A stretch of DNA of 16,100 nt from Clostridiales bacterium (GTDB lineage: Bacteria; Bacillota; Clostridia; Peptostreptococcales; Anaerovoracaceae): assembly GCA_009778415.1 (NCBI GenBank), contig WRJV01000320.1:1-16100 (forward strand). The letters run 5' to 3'. The notes under the pieces were generated by a model, which had not been told where the DNA came from, searched no databases, and was given only the letters and a program-made list of their open reading frames with translations. Both the position numbers and the translations under genes were made by a program. Each line of letters opens with the position of its first letter. Positions within the stretch are counted from its first letter, which is position 1. This document shows positions 6,882 to 14,324 of the stretch, piece after piece.

Positions 6882-8563
6882 TTTACATCCGCACGGTCGC
6901 CTACAACGCTGAAAAAACACTGCGCCGCGCTATAGAAAGCGTACTTGGCCAAACGCATGCAAATTTTCGCTACTACCTGTGCGACAACGGCTCAACCGAT
7001 GGCGGGGCCACGCGGTTGATCGTTGAAAAGTACGCGGCAGCTGATAGCCGCATTGCGCCTTTCTACAACAAGGCGAACCATGTATGGGACGGGAACGAAG
7101 TGTTCAGGTACTTGCCCCATAATATCGGCGATGACGATTTTTATTGCACGCTGGACGCCGATGACGAGTACACGCCGGCATTTCTGGAAGAAATGCTCGC
7201 ATTCACTGACGACAACAGGCTTGACATAGCTGTCTGCGGGAGTTATTTTTACAGCGTTGCCGATGGCAACAGGTTAGTCTGGCAACGGCTGCTAGCCCAA
7301 AACCTGTTGTTGCAGGGCAGCGACTTCGCAAGTTGTTTTCCTTTGTACTATCAATTTATGAGGACTGTTTGGGGCAAACTGTTTAAAGGCAGGACACTGC
7401 GCAACATGGTTTTGGACAAAAGCTCGCCAGATTACCCGCGCGCATACGGAGGCGACACCTACAACACGATGAGCGCTTTTCGGGATGCGCAGCGTGTCGG
7501 CATTTTGGCAAAATCCTTGCACAAGTATTACATGTCGCCCAAATCCACTTCATACGTAATGCATCCGGAGAGAATCAAGTCCGACCAGGCACTCCACGAA
7601 GCGGCTCTCAAGTATTTGGAGCCTTACGGCAAAATAGGCCCGCAAAACGAGAAATTTTTGTATCAGGTTCATTTTTACGCAGTTATTGACACCCTTAGCG
7701 TCTTGCTCAACTCCCAGTTGACGCCTGCCGAAAAAATAGAGAATCTTGGGGACGTATTTTCATATGAGGCCACAAGAGCATTGCTGCACGGCAATTTCGT
7801 GCAAGGCAGCGAGCTGGACGAAAAAATACGCGACCCGGTTTTAAAATGGCTCCTGTTCCAGGGCGAATGCCGAAAAGCAGAAAACGCAAAAAAAGCAACC
7901 GAAATACTTGAGGGTATGTACCAGGGCTTGTCACAAACTGCCAATCAGGAGATTTTGGAATATTTGTTTGCTAAAATGCCAGAGGTGGCAGAATATCTTG
8001 CCAAAAAGGATTATAAGCGGGTGCTTGAGCGGATTCAGACATGGTTCAAAAAACACGACAAGGACAGCCCGCAGTTGACGGAACTGGAAATTTCCATAAG
8101 CCGTGCCATGAACAAACCGGACGGCGAGCTATTTGCGCTCCTCGTTGACATAAGAGAGAAACGCCCGCGCTCCTCGGCAGCATTGGATATCAATTCACAG
8201 ATTACGGAGATTGTTGGAAAATACCCTATGATTGAATATATCAGCCCCGGGCTCGCCGCAGCTTTCGCGGATGCTGTTTGCTGGGTTATCAAAGCAGACT
8301 ACTCTCGGGCATTGGACGAGTTTATCAAAGCCTCACAGAATGTTGAGCTCCCAGGCGGCGACGAAGAAAGCTACATCCTGCTTGCGCAAAACCTTTCAGC
8401 GGCGGCAGAAGACACAGGCGCGTTTATTTACTTCAAAAAAATATGGGTGTCGTATTTGCTTGACTGTTCCCGCAAAGAGGAAGCGGCGCAGGAGCTTGAC
8501 GAATTCGGGCAGATACTGCCGGATGACGAGGATTTTGCAGAATTAAGGGAAAGGCTGAAGTGA
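6878..8563 (+). CDS. Glycosyltransferase family 2 with long helical C-terminal extension
   Basis: The N-terminal 230 or so residues form a GT-A fold family 2 glycosyltransferase: IRTVAYNAEKTLRRAIESVL at residues 4-23, a CDNGSTDG nucleotide-binding loop, and the DXD-type motif LDADDEY (Asp93, Asp95) that binds the metal and nucleotide sugar. The remainder, to residue 561, is predicted from its pattern to be mostly helical with Ala/Leu/Glu-rich stretches, suggesting TPR-like repeats. No membrane segment is apparent, consistent with cytoplasmic glycosylation of flagellin before export. The start overlaps the preceding stop as ATGA, indicating translational coupling. The stop codon is also the first triplet of the tandem repeat array that follows. 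The donor sugar and acceptor are not identifiable from the sequence. Confidence 0.85.
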   Translation: MIYIRTVAYNAEKTLRRAIESVLGQTHANFRYYLCDNGSTDGGATRLIVEKYAAADSRIAPFYNKANHVWDGNEVFRYLPHNIGDDDFYCTLDADDEYTPAFLEEMLAFTDDNRLDIAVCGSYFYSVADGNRLVWQRLLAQNLLLQGSDFASCFPLYYQFMRTVWGKLFKGRTLRNMVLDKSSPDYPRAYGGDTYNTMSAFRDAQRVGILAKSLHKYYMSPKSTSYVMHPERIKSDQALHEAALKYLEPYGKIGPQNEKFLYQVHFYAVIDTLSVLLNSQLTPAEKIENLGDVFSYEATRALLHGNFVQGSELDEKIRDPVLKWLLFQGECRKAENAKKATEILEGMYQGLSQTANQEILEYLFAKMPEVAEYLAKKDYKRVLERIQTWFKKHDKDSPQLTELEISISRAMNKPDGELFALLVDIREKRPRSSAALDINSQITEIVGKYPMIEYISPGLAAAFADAVCWVIKADYSRALDEFIKASQNVELPGGDEESYILLAQNLSAAAEDTGAFIYFKKIWVSYLLDCSRKEEAAQELDEFGQILPDDEDFAELRERLK

Positions 8564-8650
8564 AAGCAAGCGAAAGCAAGCGAAAGCAAGCGAAAGCAAG
8601 TGAAATTAAGCGAAAGAAAGTGAAAGCAAGCGAAAGAAAGTGAAAGCAGT
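8561..8650 (+). repeat. 10-bp tandem repeat array, nine units
   Basis: Nine consecutive decamers fit the consensus YGAAAGMAAG. Units begin at 8561, 8571, 8581, 8591, 8601, 8611, 8621, 8631 and 8641. Those at 8571, 8581 and 8591 are identical, 8601 differs (TGAAATTAAG), and the last ends in AGT. The first unit starts with the TGA stop codon of the glycosyltransferase. The period equals roughly one DNA helical turn. The array ends just before the -35 region of the next gene. Three unlike frames and no start or ribosome binding site argue against coding. A simple-sequence expansion by slippage is the likely origin. Confidence 0.92.
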
Positions 8651-8652
8651 AA

Positions 8653-8681
8653 TTGTACTCAAGTGTTATTCGTGATATACT
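8653..8681 (+). promoter_or_regulatory. Candidate SigA-type promoter with extended -10
   Basis: TTGTAC (8653-8658) is separated by 17 bp from TATACT (8676-8681), which is preceded by TGA giving an extended -10 (TGnTATACT). The -35 is weak (3 of 6 to TTGACA); the -10 matches 5 of 6. Transcription would begin near 8688, about 25 nt before the TTG start at 8713. Confidence 0.6.
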
Positions 8682-8697
8682 TAACATCAGTTTATGT

Positions 8698-8704
8698 GGG
8701 AAGG
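8698..8704 (+). promoter_or_regulatory. Ribosome binding site selecting TTG 8713
   Basis: GGGAAGG, continuing as GTGATC, is highly complementary to the 16S rRNA 3' end and lies 8 nt before TTG 8713. The upstream in-frame TTG at 8653 has no ribosome binding site and falls in the candidate -35 element. Confidence 0.65.
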
Positions 8705-8712
8705 TGATCGAT

Positions 8713-10002
8713 TTGCATAAAATAGAGGGCATTGACACAGAATTTAAAAGTATTTTTATAAGTGATTTGAAGAAAACTGCCGTGGCTTTTGCGAATACAC
8801 AAGGAGGAAAGATTTACGTTGGCGTGCTTGATGATGGTACAGTTGTCGGTGTTGAAAACGCAGATAGCACAGCAAGACAGATTACAGATAGTTTCCGAAG
8901 CTCGATAAAGCCTGACATTACACGTTTTATCCGTGTAACGGTAGAAATGATCGAAGGGAAAAATATAGTTGTTGCTGAAATAGAACGTGGCGCAAATTTG
9001 CCTTATTATATTGCGGACCGTGGCCTTAAGCCGACTGGTGTGTACGTCCGGGTTGGAAGTGCGTCTGTACCGGCAACTGATGAGCATATAAGACAAATGG
9101 TGAAATCCACTGACGGCGACAGTTATACGAATTCACGGTCGTTAGTACAGGAACTGACGTTTGAGCGCACACAAAGAGAATTTGACGAAAAACACATCAT
9201 TTTCAGTGATATTCAGAAACAAACACTTGGTGTTGTTGATAAGAACGGGCTTTTCACAAACCTTGGCCTTCTTCTTTCCGAGCAGTGCATGCACACGACA
9301 AAAATAGCTGTATTTGAGGGCGAAACAAAAGCAATATTTAAAAGTCGTAAAGAATTCTCAGGATCCTTAATCCAGCAGCTTTACGATATTATTGAATACC
9401 TGGATTTTTTCAATCTTGTCCATGCTGAAATTGGAAATTTGCGTCGCACCGAGACTCGTGACTATCCTGTAGACGCAATACGCGAAGCGATTTTAAATGC
9501 CCTTACCCATCGGGAATATGGGTTGTCTGCAAGTACGTTTGTCAACGTGTATGATGATCGCATGGAGTTCTTAACGGTCGGTGGGTTGGTGCAGGGCATT
9601 ACGCTTCCAGCGATAATGTCGGGTGTTTCGTACAGCCGCAATGCTGCGCTTGCGAACATTTTTTATCGGCTTGAACTTGTGGAAGCCTATGGCACAGGAA
9701 TTATGCGCATTATGGGCGATTATGAAAAGCAACGCAGAAAACCTGAAATCGATGTAACGGACAGCAGTTTTTCGTTGACGTTACCAAATATGCGCCTTGC
9801 CAATAAAGCAAGTGAGAGCGACAACAACGGGCAAGAAAAAGTCGTTCTCGACTTGATTGAGAGAAACGGCCATGTTACTGTGGACGTATTGGCAACAGCA
9901 TTGAACCTTGGCAGAACAAGATGTTATGCTATTTTGAAGAAAATGCAGTCAGAGGGGATAATCCAAGCTGTTAAAAACGGCCGAAAGATAGAATACTGTT
10001 AA
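8713..10002 (+). CDS. AlbA_2/Schlafen-like putative transcriptional regulator with RecG-C-type ATPase-like and winged-helix domains
   Basis: From TTG 8713 the product has 429 residues. The N-terminal AlbA_2 domain is clear: TEFKS (Glu10, Lys12), AVAFANTQGGKIYVGV and DDGTVVGV. A middle segment contains REAILNALTHREYG (257-270), typical of the ATP-binding-like domain in proteins annotated as putative transcriptional regulator or RecG-like helicase. The last 60 residues form a winged helix (VTVDVLATALNLGRTRCYAIL, then EGIIQAVKNGRKIEY). Such proteins probably bind DNA or regulate; they are not the helicase RecG. It has its own promoter and breaks an otherwise overlapping operon. A sampled block, 8761-8820, has 24 G/C in 60 against 31 in 60 at 10201-10260 in the next gene, hinting at a different origin. 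It could be an inserted cargo gene or a local regulator. Confidence 0.85.
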   Translation: MHKIEGIDTEFKSIFISDLKKTAVAFANTQGGKIYVGVLDDGTVVGVENADSTARQITDSFRSSIKPDITRFIRVTVEMIEGKNIVVAEIERGANLPYYIADRGLKPTGVYVRVGSASVPATDEHIRQMVKSTDGDSYTNSRSLVQELTFERTQREFDEKHIIFSDIQKQTLGVVDKNGLFTNLGLLLSEQCMHTTKIAVFEGETKAIFKSRKEFSGSLIQQLYDIIEYLDFFNLVHAEIGNLRRTETRDYPVDAIREAILNALTHREYGLSASTFVNVYDDRMEFLTVGGLVQGITLPAIMSGVSYSRNAALANIFYRLELVEAYGTGIMRIMGDYEKQRRKPEIDVTDSSFSLTLPNMRLANKASESDNNGQEKVVLDLIERNGHVTVDVLATALNLGRTRCYAILKKMQSEGIIQAVKNGRKIEYC

Positions 10003-10058
10003 GATTGAGGGAAGAGGTGTGCCGCCGCATATTGCTTGCAGAACGAAAGGAGCACTGT

Positions 10059-12341
10059 ATGAAAATTTCCGCATGTTGGATCGTGAAAAACGAAGAGGGC
10101 AACATACTGCGCTCAATAAACAGCCTCAAGGGCGCTGTCGATGAGATTGTAGTCGTTGACACCGGGTCTACCGACGATACGGTCAAGGTTGCGCAGGAGG
10201 CGGGCGCAAGGGTGGGACGATTTGAATGGATAAACGATTTTTCTGCGGCCAGGAACTATGCCCTTGACCTGGTGACCGGGGATATTGTGTTCCTTTTGGA
10301 CGCTGACGAGTGGTTCGACCCCGTGCTGACGCAAAACGACAGGAGGGACATAGAAGACGTCTTTTTGAAGAACCCAAAAATTCAGATTGTGCAGCTTGTC
10401 CTAAACAACCTGAACGAGCAGGGGCTGGTAGCGTCACAAAATGCGCAGTACAGAATTATGCGCAACGACAAAGGCCTGCGGTACCACAACAGCGTCCATG
10501 AGTACATATTGTACAATGGCATAAATCCGCTCGTTTACCTTAGCGAAAAATGGCAAATCACCCATAGCGGATATACAGAGGGCCTGATGGCTTCAAAGAC
10601 GTCGAGGAACATCGAGCTTCTCGAATATTCGTCAAACCATGAGCAAGACCCCGAGATCAGGCACAAGCACAGGTGCGTCCTTGTCCGCGAATACCATTTG
10701 GCTGGCAACCATGAAGATGCACTGCGCAACCTCAAACTGGCATTAAGCGAGCCTGCTTTGCTGCACAACCACTTGATCCTTCATGGGCACACTATTGTGG
10801 ACGTGTATTACCACATGATGCATACAGCGATGTTTATGCGCGACAACGCAAGCCGGCTGGAGATCCGCCATAAAGTCGTTGACAATGTTAAGAAGCATCT
10901 GAAGACGTACCCCGGCGCGGCGACGATCGATTTGTATTATGAAATCTTGTTTGCCCTTGATGAAGGCCATTTGCTTGATGAAATCGGCTATGCGTTTAGT
11001 GCAGCCAGGAAAACCCCTGATTCCCCCAGCTCGATTTACCGCGAAGTCGAAGCCGTAATCAGCGGGAAAGCGGCAGAAGCGGCGTTTCGCAGGGGCAAAT
11101 ATGCAGCAGCGATGGAGTACGCGCTGCAAACATTCAAGCTCGTCGAAGCCCAGGCGCCGCAAAATTTTCGGATTCTGATGAACTGCTTGAGTGGGCAAGA
11201 GACAACCGACATAGCGCTGCTACTAAACAGCCAATTCGACATCAGAGACCACAGGACATTGAAGTTCCTTGCTGTGAACACGAGGATGCACGGTTTCCTC
11301 GACATACACGCCTATTACCTGGACAAGTGCATAAAAGCCGAAATTGCTACAAAAGGGGACTACCTGTATTTGCTGATACTCTATGGCAAGTACGATGAGG
11401 CGCTGGAAATTGCGAAAAGCATACATGAGGAAGCAGACGATGAAACGGTGCTGCAGACGATAACGCTGGCAGCCGTCTGCTCAAACAACGCGCAGGTGTT
11501 TTATGACAACAGGGGCATTATGAAATACGCCACTGACGTGCTTGACGCCTATTTTTCGAAAGAACCCCTCGAATCGATCTCGGTACACCAGGAGATGATA
11601 CTTCAATACCTCTATCCGCTCATCGCGCTTGCAGCAGGGCTTGAGCGCGCGGACGAGTTTGCGGAAGCCTTTTCGACGGACAGGTTGCTTGTGTATATGG
11701 TCCGCGCAAAGTATTGCATTGAAAACGCCTTGTTTGAAACCATGCTTTCGATGGAATCGCCGGACAAGAGCAACAATCAGTGCCGGTTGTTTGCCATTCA
11801 GGCGATGACGATGGTAGGCCGGCTTGACGAGGCCTTTTACATGACAAAATCCATGCTTGATTCGGGTACTGTAGGCCTTGAGCTTTTGCTGAACTTGGCG
11901 GCGCTTTCCGCCAGGGCGCAGGAGCCCCTAAAAACAGCGGCGAGCCTTCTACATGAGAGTTACAGGAACGTTTACGATAAAATGACAGATTGGCAGGACG
12001 TTTTGAATACCGGATACTTCAGGGGCGCCAATGAAAAAAAGAAAGCGCGGTCGCTCAAGGCGCTTACTTTCGAGCAATTCAGGAAGCAGCTCGACGAAAC
12101 CGAAAAAACGCCCCATGTGAACGGATTTATGGAAACATGCCGCAGTGCCGCTGAGTTTTTCAAGAAGGAGGCCATGCCTGCGACAGCGGTTGAATGCCTG
12201 ATGTTTGCGCTTTCAAATTGCCAGAACGCTGTGGAAAGAAACAGCATTTATGAGGAAATTTCAAACCTGTTCTACAAGATTGGCAACACTGCGCTCGCAT
12301 CGGGAATTTTAAAATGGCAAGGGATCAGCCTGAAAAGCTAG
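10059..12341 (+). CDS. Glycosyltransferase family 2 with large TPR-like C-terminal region, probable flagellin glycosyltransferase
   Basis: The start is ATG 10059, preceded by AAAGGAG at 10046-10052 with 6-nt spacing; an in-frame upstream TTG at 10005 lacks this. The 760-residue protein begins MKISACWIVKNEEGNILRSI, then VVDTGSTDDTV and LLDADEWFD (Asp81, Asp83), the standard opening of the SunS/flagellar-type family 2 glycosyltransferases. Residues about 200-760 are a long helical region with repeated A/L/Y-rich helix pairs, consistent with tetratricopeptide-like repeats that bind protein acceptors. This architecture, next to flagellin genes in clostridia, is typical of enzymes that attach the first sugar to Ser/Thr of flagellin. 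That assignment is by context. It follows the regulator gene by 56 bp and has no separate promoter that I can defend. Confidence 0.87.
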   Translation: MKISACWIVKNEEGNILRSINSLKGAVDEIVVVDTGSTDDTVKVAQEAGARVGRFEWINDFSAARNYALDLVTGDIVFLLDADEWFDPVLTQNDRRDIEDVFLKNPKIQIVQLVLNNLNEQGLVASQNAQYRIMRNDKGLRYHNSVHEYILYNGINPLVYLSEKWQITHSGYTEGLMASKTSRNIELLEYSSNHEQDPEIRHKHRCVLVREYHLAGNHEDALRNLKLALSEPALLHNHLILHGHTIVDVYYHMMHTAMFMRDNASRLEIRHKVVDNVKKHLKTYPGAATIDLYYEILFALDEGHLLDEIGYAFSAARKTPDSPSSIYREVEAVISGKAAEAAFRRGKYAAAMEYALQTFKLVEAQAPQNFRILMNCLSGQETTDIALLLNSQFDIRDHRTLKFLAVNTRMHGFLDIHAYYLDKCIKAEIATKGDYLYLLILYGKYDEALEIAKSIHEEADDETVLQTITLAAVCSNNAQVFYDNRGIMKYATDVLDAYFSKEPLESISVHQEMILQYLYPLIALAAGLERADEFAEAFSTDRLLVYMVRAKYCIENALFETMLSMESPDKSNNQCRLFAIQAMTMVGRLDEAFYMTKSMLDSGTVGLELLLNLAALSARAQEPLKTAASLLHESYRNVYDKMTDWQDVLNTGYFRGANEKKKARSLKALTFEQFRKQLDETEKTPHVNGFMETCRSAAEFFKKEAMPATAVECLMFALSNCQNAVERNSIYEEISNLFYKIGNTALASGILKWQGISLKS

Positions 12342-12379
12342 CCAAAACACCTCTTTTTCAATATTTTCCTAGGAATGTC

Positions 12380-12406
12380 TAAAGAAAAAAACAAAATGTC
12401 CGATAT
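12380..12406 (+). promoter_or_regulatory. Sigma-28/SigD-type flagellar promoter
   Basis: TAAA at 12380-12383 and TCCGATAT at 12399-12406, separated by 15 bp, match the Gram-positive SigD consensus (TAAA-N15-GCCGATAT) with one mismatch. Transcription should begin near 12413, giving a leader of about 70 nt for the first flagellin gene. SigD control of late flagellar genes is established in Bacillus and clostridia. Confidence 0.85.
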
Positions 12407-12431
12407 ATGCTATGACAGCAAATCGGACATG
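12396..12431. promoter_or_regulatory. Palindrome overlapping the flagellin promoter -10 and start site
   Basis: ATGTCCGAT (12396-12404) and ATCGGACAT (12423-12431) are perfect 9-bp inverted arms. Inside them TGCT (12408-12411) pairs with AGCA (12417-12420). The left arm covers the -10 element and the right arm lies just beyond the predicted start site. A SigD transcript would carry only the right arm, so a DNA-level operator or a hairpin in read-through RNA is more likely. No T-run follows, so it is not a standard terminator. Confidence 0.55.
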
Positions 12432-12442
12432 TTTAATTTGAG

Positions 12443-12459
12443 GAACAAGGATGGTTCCA
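12443..12459 (+). promoter_or_regulatory. Candidate CsrA-binding hairpin in flagellin leader
   Basis: GGAAC (12443-12447) pairs with GTTCC (12455-12459), exposing a loop AAGGATG. The local sequence ACAAGGATGG nearly matches the CsrA consensus ACARGGAUGU. A second GGA lies in the Shine-Dalgarno GAAAGGAG (12469-12476), 23 nt downstream. This copies the arrangement of the Bacillus subtilis hag leader, where CsrA represses flagellin translation and FliW relieves it. Confidence 0.7.
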
Positions 12460-12482
12460 ATAAAAATGAAAGGAGTCAAAAC

Positions 12483-14249
12483 ATGATTATTCAACACAAC
12501 CTTATGGCGTTGAACGCCTACAGGCAACTCAGCGGCAACAATCTTGCACTCTCCCGAAACCTTGAAAAGCTATCTTCAGGCTACAGAATCAACCGCGCCG
12601 GCGACGATGCGGCGGGCCTTGCAATTTCCGAAAAGATGCGCGCGCAGATCAAAGGCCTTGACACGGCAATCAAGAACGCCCAAGACGGCATCTCGCTTAT
12701 CCAAACTGCAGAAGGCGCTCTGACGGAAGTGCATTCGATGCTCAACCGCATGGTAGAGCTTGCCACCATGGCTGCAAACGGCATCTATGACGACCAGATT
12801 GACCGAAAAGCCCTTGACGAAGAGTTCCAGCAGCTAAAGCAGGAAATCGACCGCATTTCGCAGTCGACCAACTTCAACGGCAAGAACCTTCTTGACGGCA
12901 CCCTTTCGTTAAACGGTACTACCGGTTCTGCAGCAACGATGATGGCAACCTTGAAGATTCTCGGAGATGTGCCGAAGGACGTATTGAAAACAGTGAAAGG
13001 CGACTTGGTTTACGCAACCGGCACAGAGTACAGGATCCAGGGCGATGCCCCGGCTTCCCACACCGGCGACAGCTCCATAACGACAACCGGCGAGTCGCTT
13101 GAAAAGACCTTGCTTGACGCCGGGCTTTTGACATCAGGCGCCACTTACACTAAAGCAGACTGGCAATCGGCTGTTGCAGAGTACCTTGGAATTGAAGAGG
13201 CTGACTACACTTGGACCGTTACCGGAGAAAACACCCCGGCCAGCATGGTAATAACCTTTGTGGCGAGAGACCCCGGTGCGGACGACCCGAACAGCGCGAA
13301 GATACTGGAAAAAGGCGAAGGATTTGCCTATGTGTCCAAAGCTGGCACCGACAAGTACAACATGATCGACCTCAAGGTGGGAGTCAAAGCGGGCGACTTG
13401 AGCCTTATAGGGCAGCAGATCGAAATCAACGGCAAAGTCTACAAGTTCGTTGGCGACTGGGACAAAGTCAAGGACGGCACCACAGCGATAGGAACGCTCA
13501 ATGCTGCCTCGCAAAACGGCGTCCAGCTTAACGACGACACCTATTCCATTTACATAGGGACTTTAAATACCGCTAGCGACGACGCAAGCGCGCAAAACAT
13601 CGTCGCTACCGCTATACAGAACGCGATCCGCAATGTTGAGTCTACCGGCGCCACGTGGGATATTACGACGGGCGAGATAACTCCGGGGACGATAAACGCA
13701 TCACCTACGACAGTCACCAGCGGCGTAGCGGATGGCGGCGGATTGGCTTCTGCCAACGGGGCAATAGTTACGATCGACCCGACCAAGTTTGCTGTAAAAA
13801 CGGTGAACAGCGTTCCTTCTGGCGGCGGGCTGAACCTGCAGATCGGCGACACCGGGGACAAGTTTAACGTCATTACTGTCGGTGTTGAAAACATGGGCAC
13901 CAAAGGCCTCAAAATCGACAACCTCAACATAGCGTCGTACGAAGCCGCCGTGGCCGCCGTCGGCACAGTGGCGCAGCAGGGCGACCCCGGCACGATCAAA
14001 GGCGCCATCAACATAGTTTCCGCACAGCGCGCAACGCTTGGCGCTCTCCAAAACAGGCTTGAACACACCATAAACAACCTCGGCGTGACGGTTGAAAACG
14101 TAACTGCAGCCGAATCCCGAATCCGTGACACGGACATGGCCAAGGAAATGATGGAATACACCAAGAACAACATCCTTGTCCAAGCGGCACAGGCAATGCT
14201 TGCGCAGGCGAACATGGTGCCGCAGGGAGTGCTGCAGTTGTTGAGATAA
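12483..14249 (+). CDS. Flagellin, long form, first copy
   Basis: The 588-residue flagellin begins MIIQHNLMALNAYRQL and carries the conserved N-terminal D0/D1 region (SSGYRINRAGDDAAGLAIS near residues 31-49, QDGISLIQTAEGAL, NFNGKNLLDG). The C-terminal D1/D0 region spans about 505-588, ending ANMVPQGVLQLLR. The roughly 350-residue centre (150-500) is an expanded D2/D3 surface domain, Thr/Ser/Asp/Gly rich, and the likely site of O-glycosylation. ATG 12483 is chosen because it gives the conserved N-terminus and has GAAAGGAG 6 nt upstream. An in-frame ATG at 12375 would sit ahead of the SigD promoter. Flagellin is exported by the flagellar type III apparatus without a signal peptide. The glycosylation genes upstream most likely act on this protein and its neighbour. 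Confidence 0.97.
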   Translation: MIIQHNLMALNAYRQLSGNNLALSRNLEKLSSGYRINRAGDDAAGLAISEKMRAQIKGLDTAIKNAQDGISLIQTAEGALTEVHSMLNRMVELATMAANGIYDDQIDRKALDEEFQQLKQEIDRISQSTNFNGKNLLDGTLSLNGTTGSAATMMATLKILGDVPKDVLKTVKGDLVYATGTEYRIQGDAPASHTGDSSITTTGESLEKTLLDAGLLTSGATYTKADWQSAVAEYLGIEEADYTWTVTGENTPASMVITFVARDPGADDPNSAKILEKGEGFAYVSKAGTDKYNMIDLKVGVKAGDLSLIGQQIEINGKVYKFVGDWDKVKDGTTAIGTLNAASQNGVQLNDDTYSIYIGTLNTASDDASAQNIVATAIQNAIRNVESTGATWDITTGEITPGTINASPTTVTSGVADGGGLASANGAIVTIDPTKFAVKTVNSVPSGGGLNLQIGDTGDKFNVITVGVENMGTKGLKIDNLNIASYEAAVAAVGTVAQQGDPGTIKGAINIVSAQRATLGALQNRLEHTINNLGVTVENVTAAESRIRDTDMAKEMMEYTKNNILVQAAQAMLAQANMVPQGVLQLLR

Positions 14250-14305
14250 CAAAATGCAAGGAAGCGAAATAAAGGCAGGGAGGCCATCCAATAAGGAGGT
14301 GATAC

Positions 14306-14317
14306 ATGGCTTGCTAA
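14306..14317 (+). CDS. Three-codon minigene (Met-Ala-Cys-stop) behind a strong Shine-Dalgarno
   Basis: AAGGAGGTGAT (14293-14303) matches the complement of the 16S rRNA 3' tail over 11 nt and ends 2 nt before ATG; the core GGAGG ends 7 nt before it. The frame reads ATG GCT TGC TAA. It may be the decayed head of a lost gene, or a leader or ribosome-loading minigene ahead of the second flagellin. Translation is unproven. Confidence 0.3.
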   Translation: MAC

Positions 14318-14324
14318 GCAGTTA

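Noticed and set aside
8561..8650. CRISPR-like repeat array
   Set aside because: Units are 10 bp, contiguous and without spacers.
8653..8712. Upstream TTG start for the AlbA_2 protein
   Set aside because: It lies in the candidate -35 element, lacks a ribosome binding site, and adds residues unlike the family N-terminus.
8433..8738. Reverse-strand frame with a repeating F-x-x-L-S-L-A-F-like pattern
   Set aside because: The pattern comes from translating the decamer array in reverse; it is not a membrane protein.
12375..12482. 36-residue N-terminal extension of the first flagellin from ATG 12375
   Set aside because: It precedes the SigD promoter, lacks a properly spaced Shine-Dalgarno and would mask the conserved MIIQHN start.
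14270..14294. SigD promoter for the second flagellin (TAAA then TCCAATAA)
   Set aside because: The spacer is 13 bp, not 15, and the -10 has two mismatches; too weak to call.
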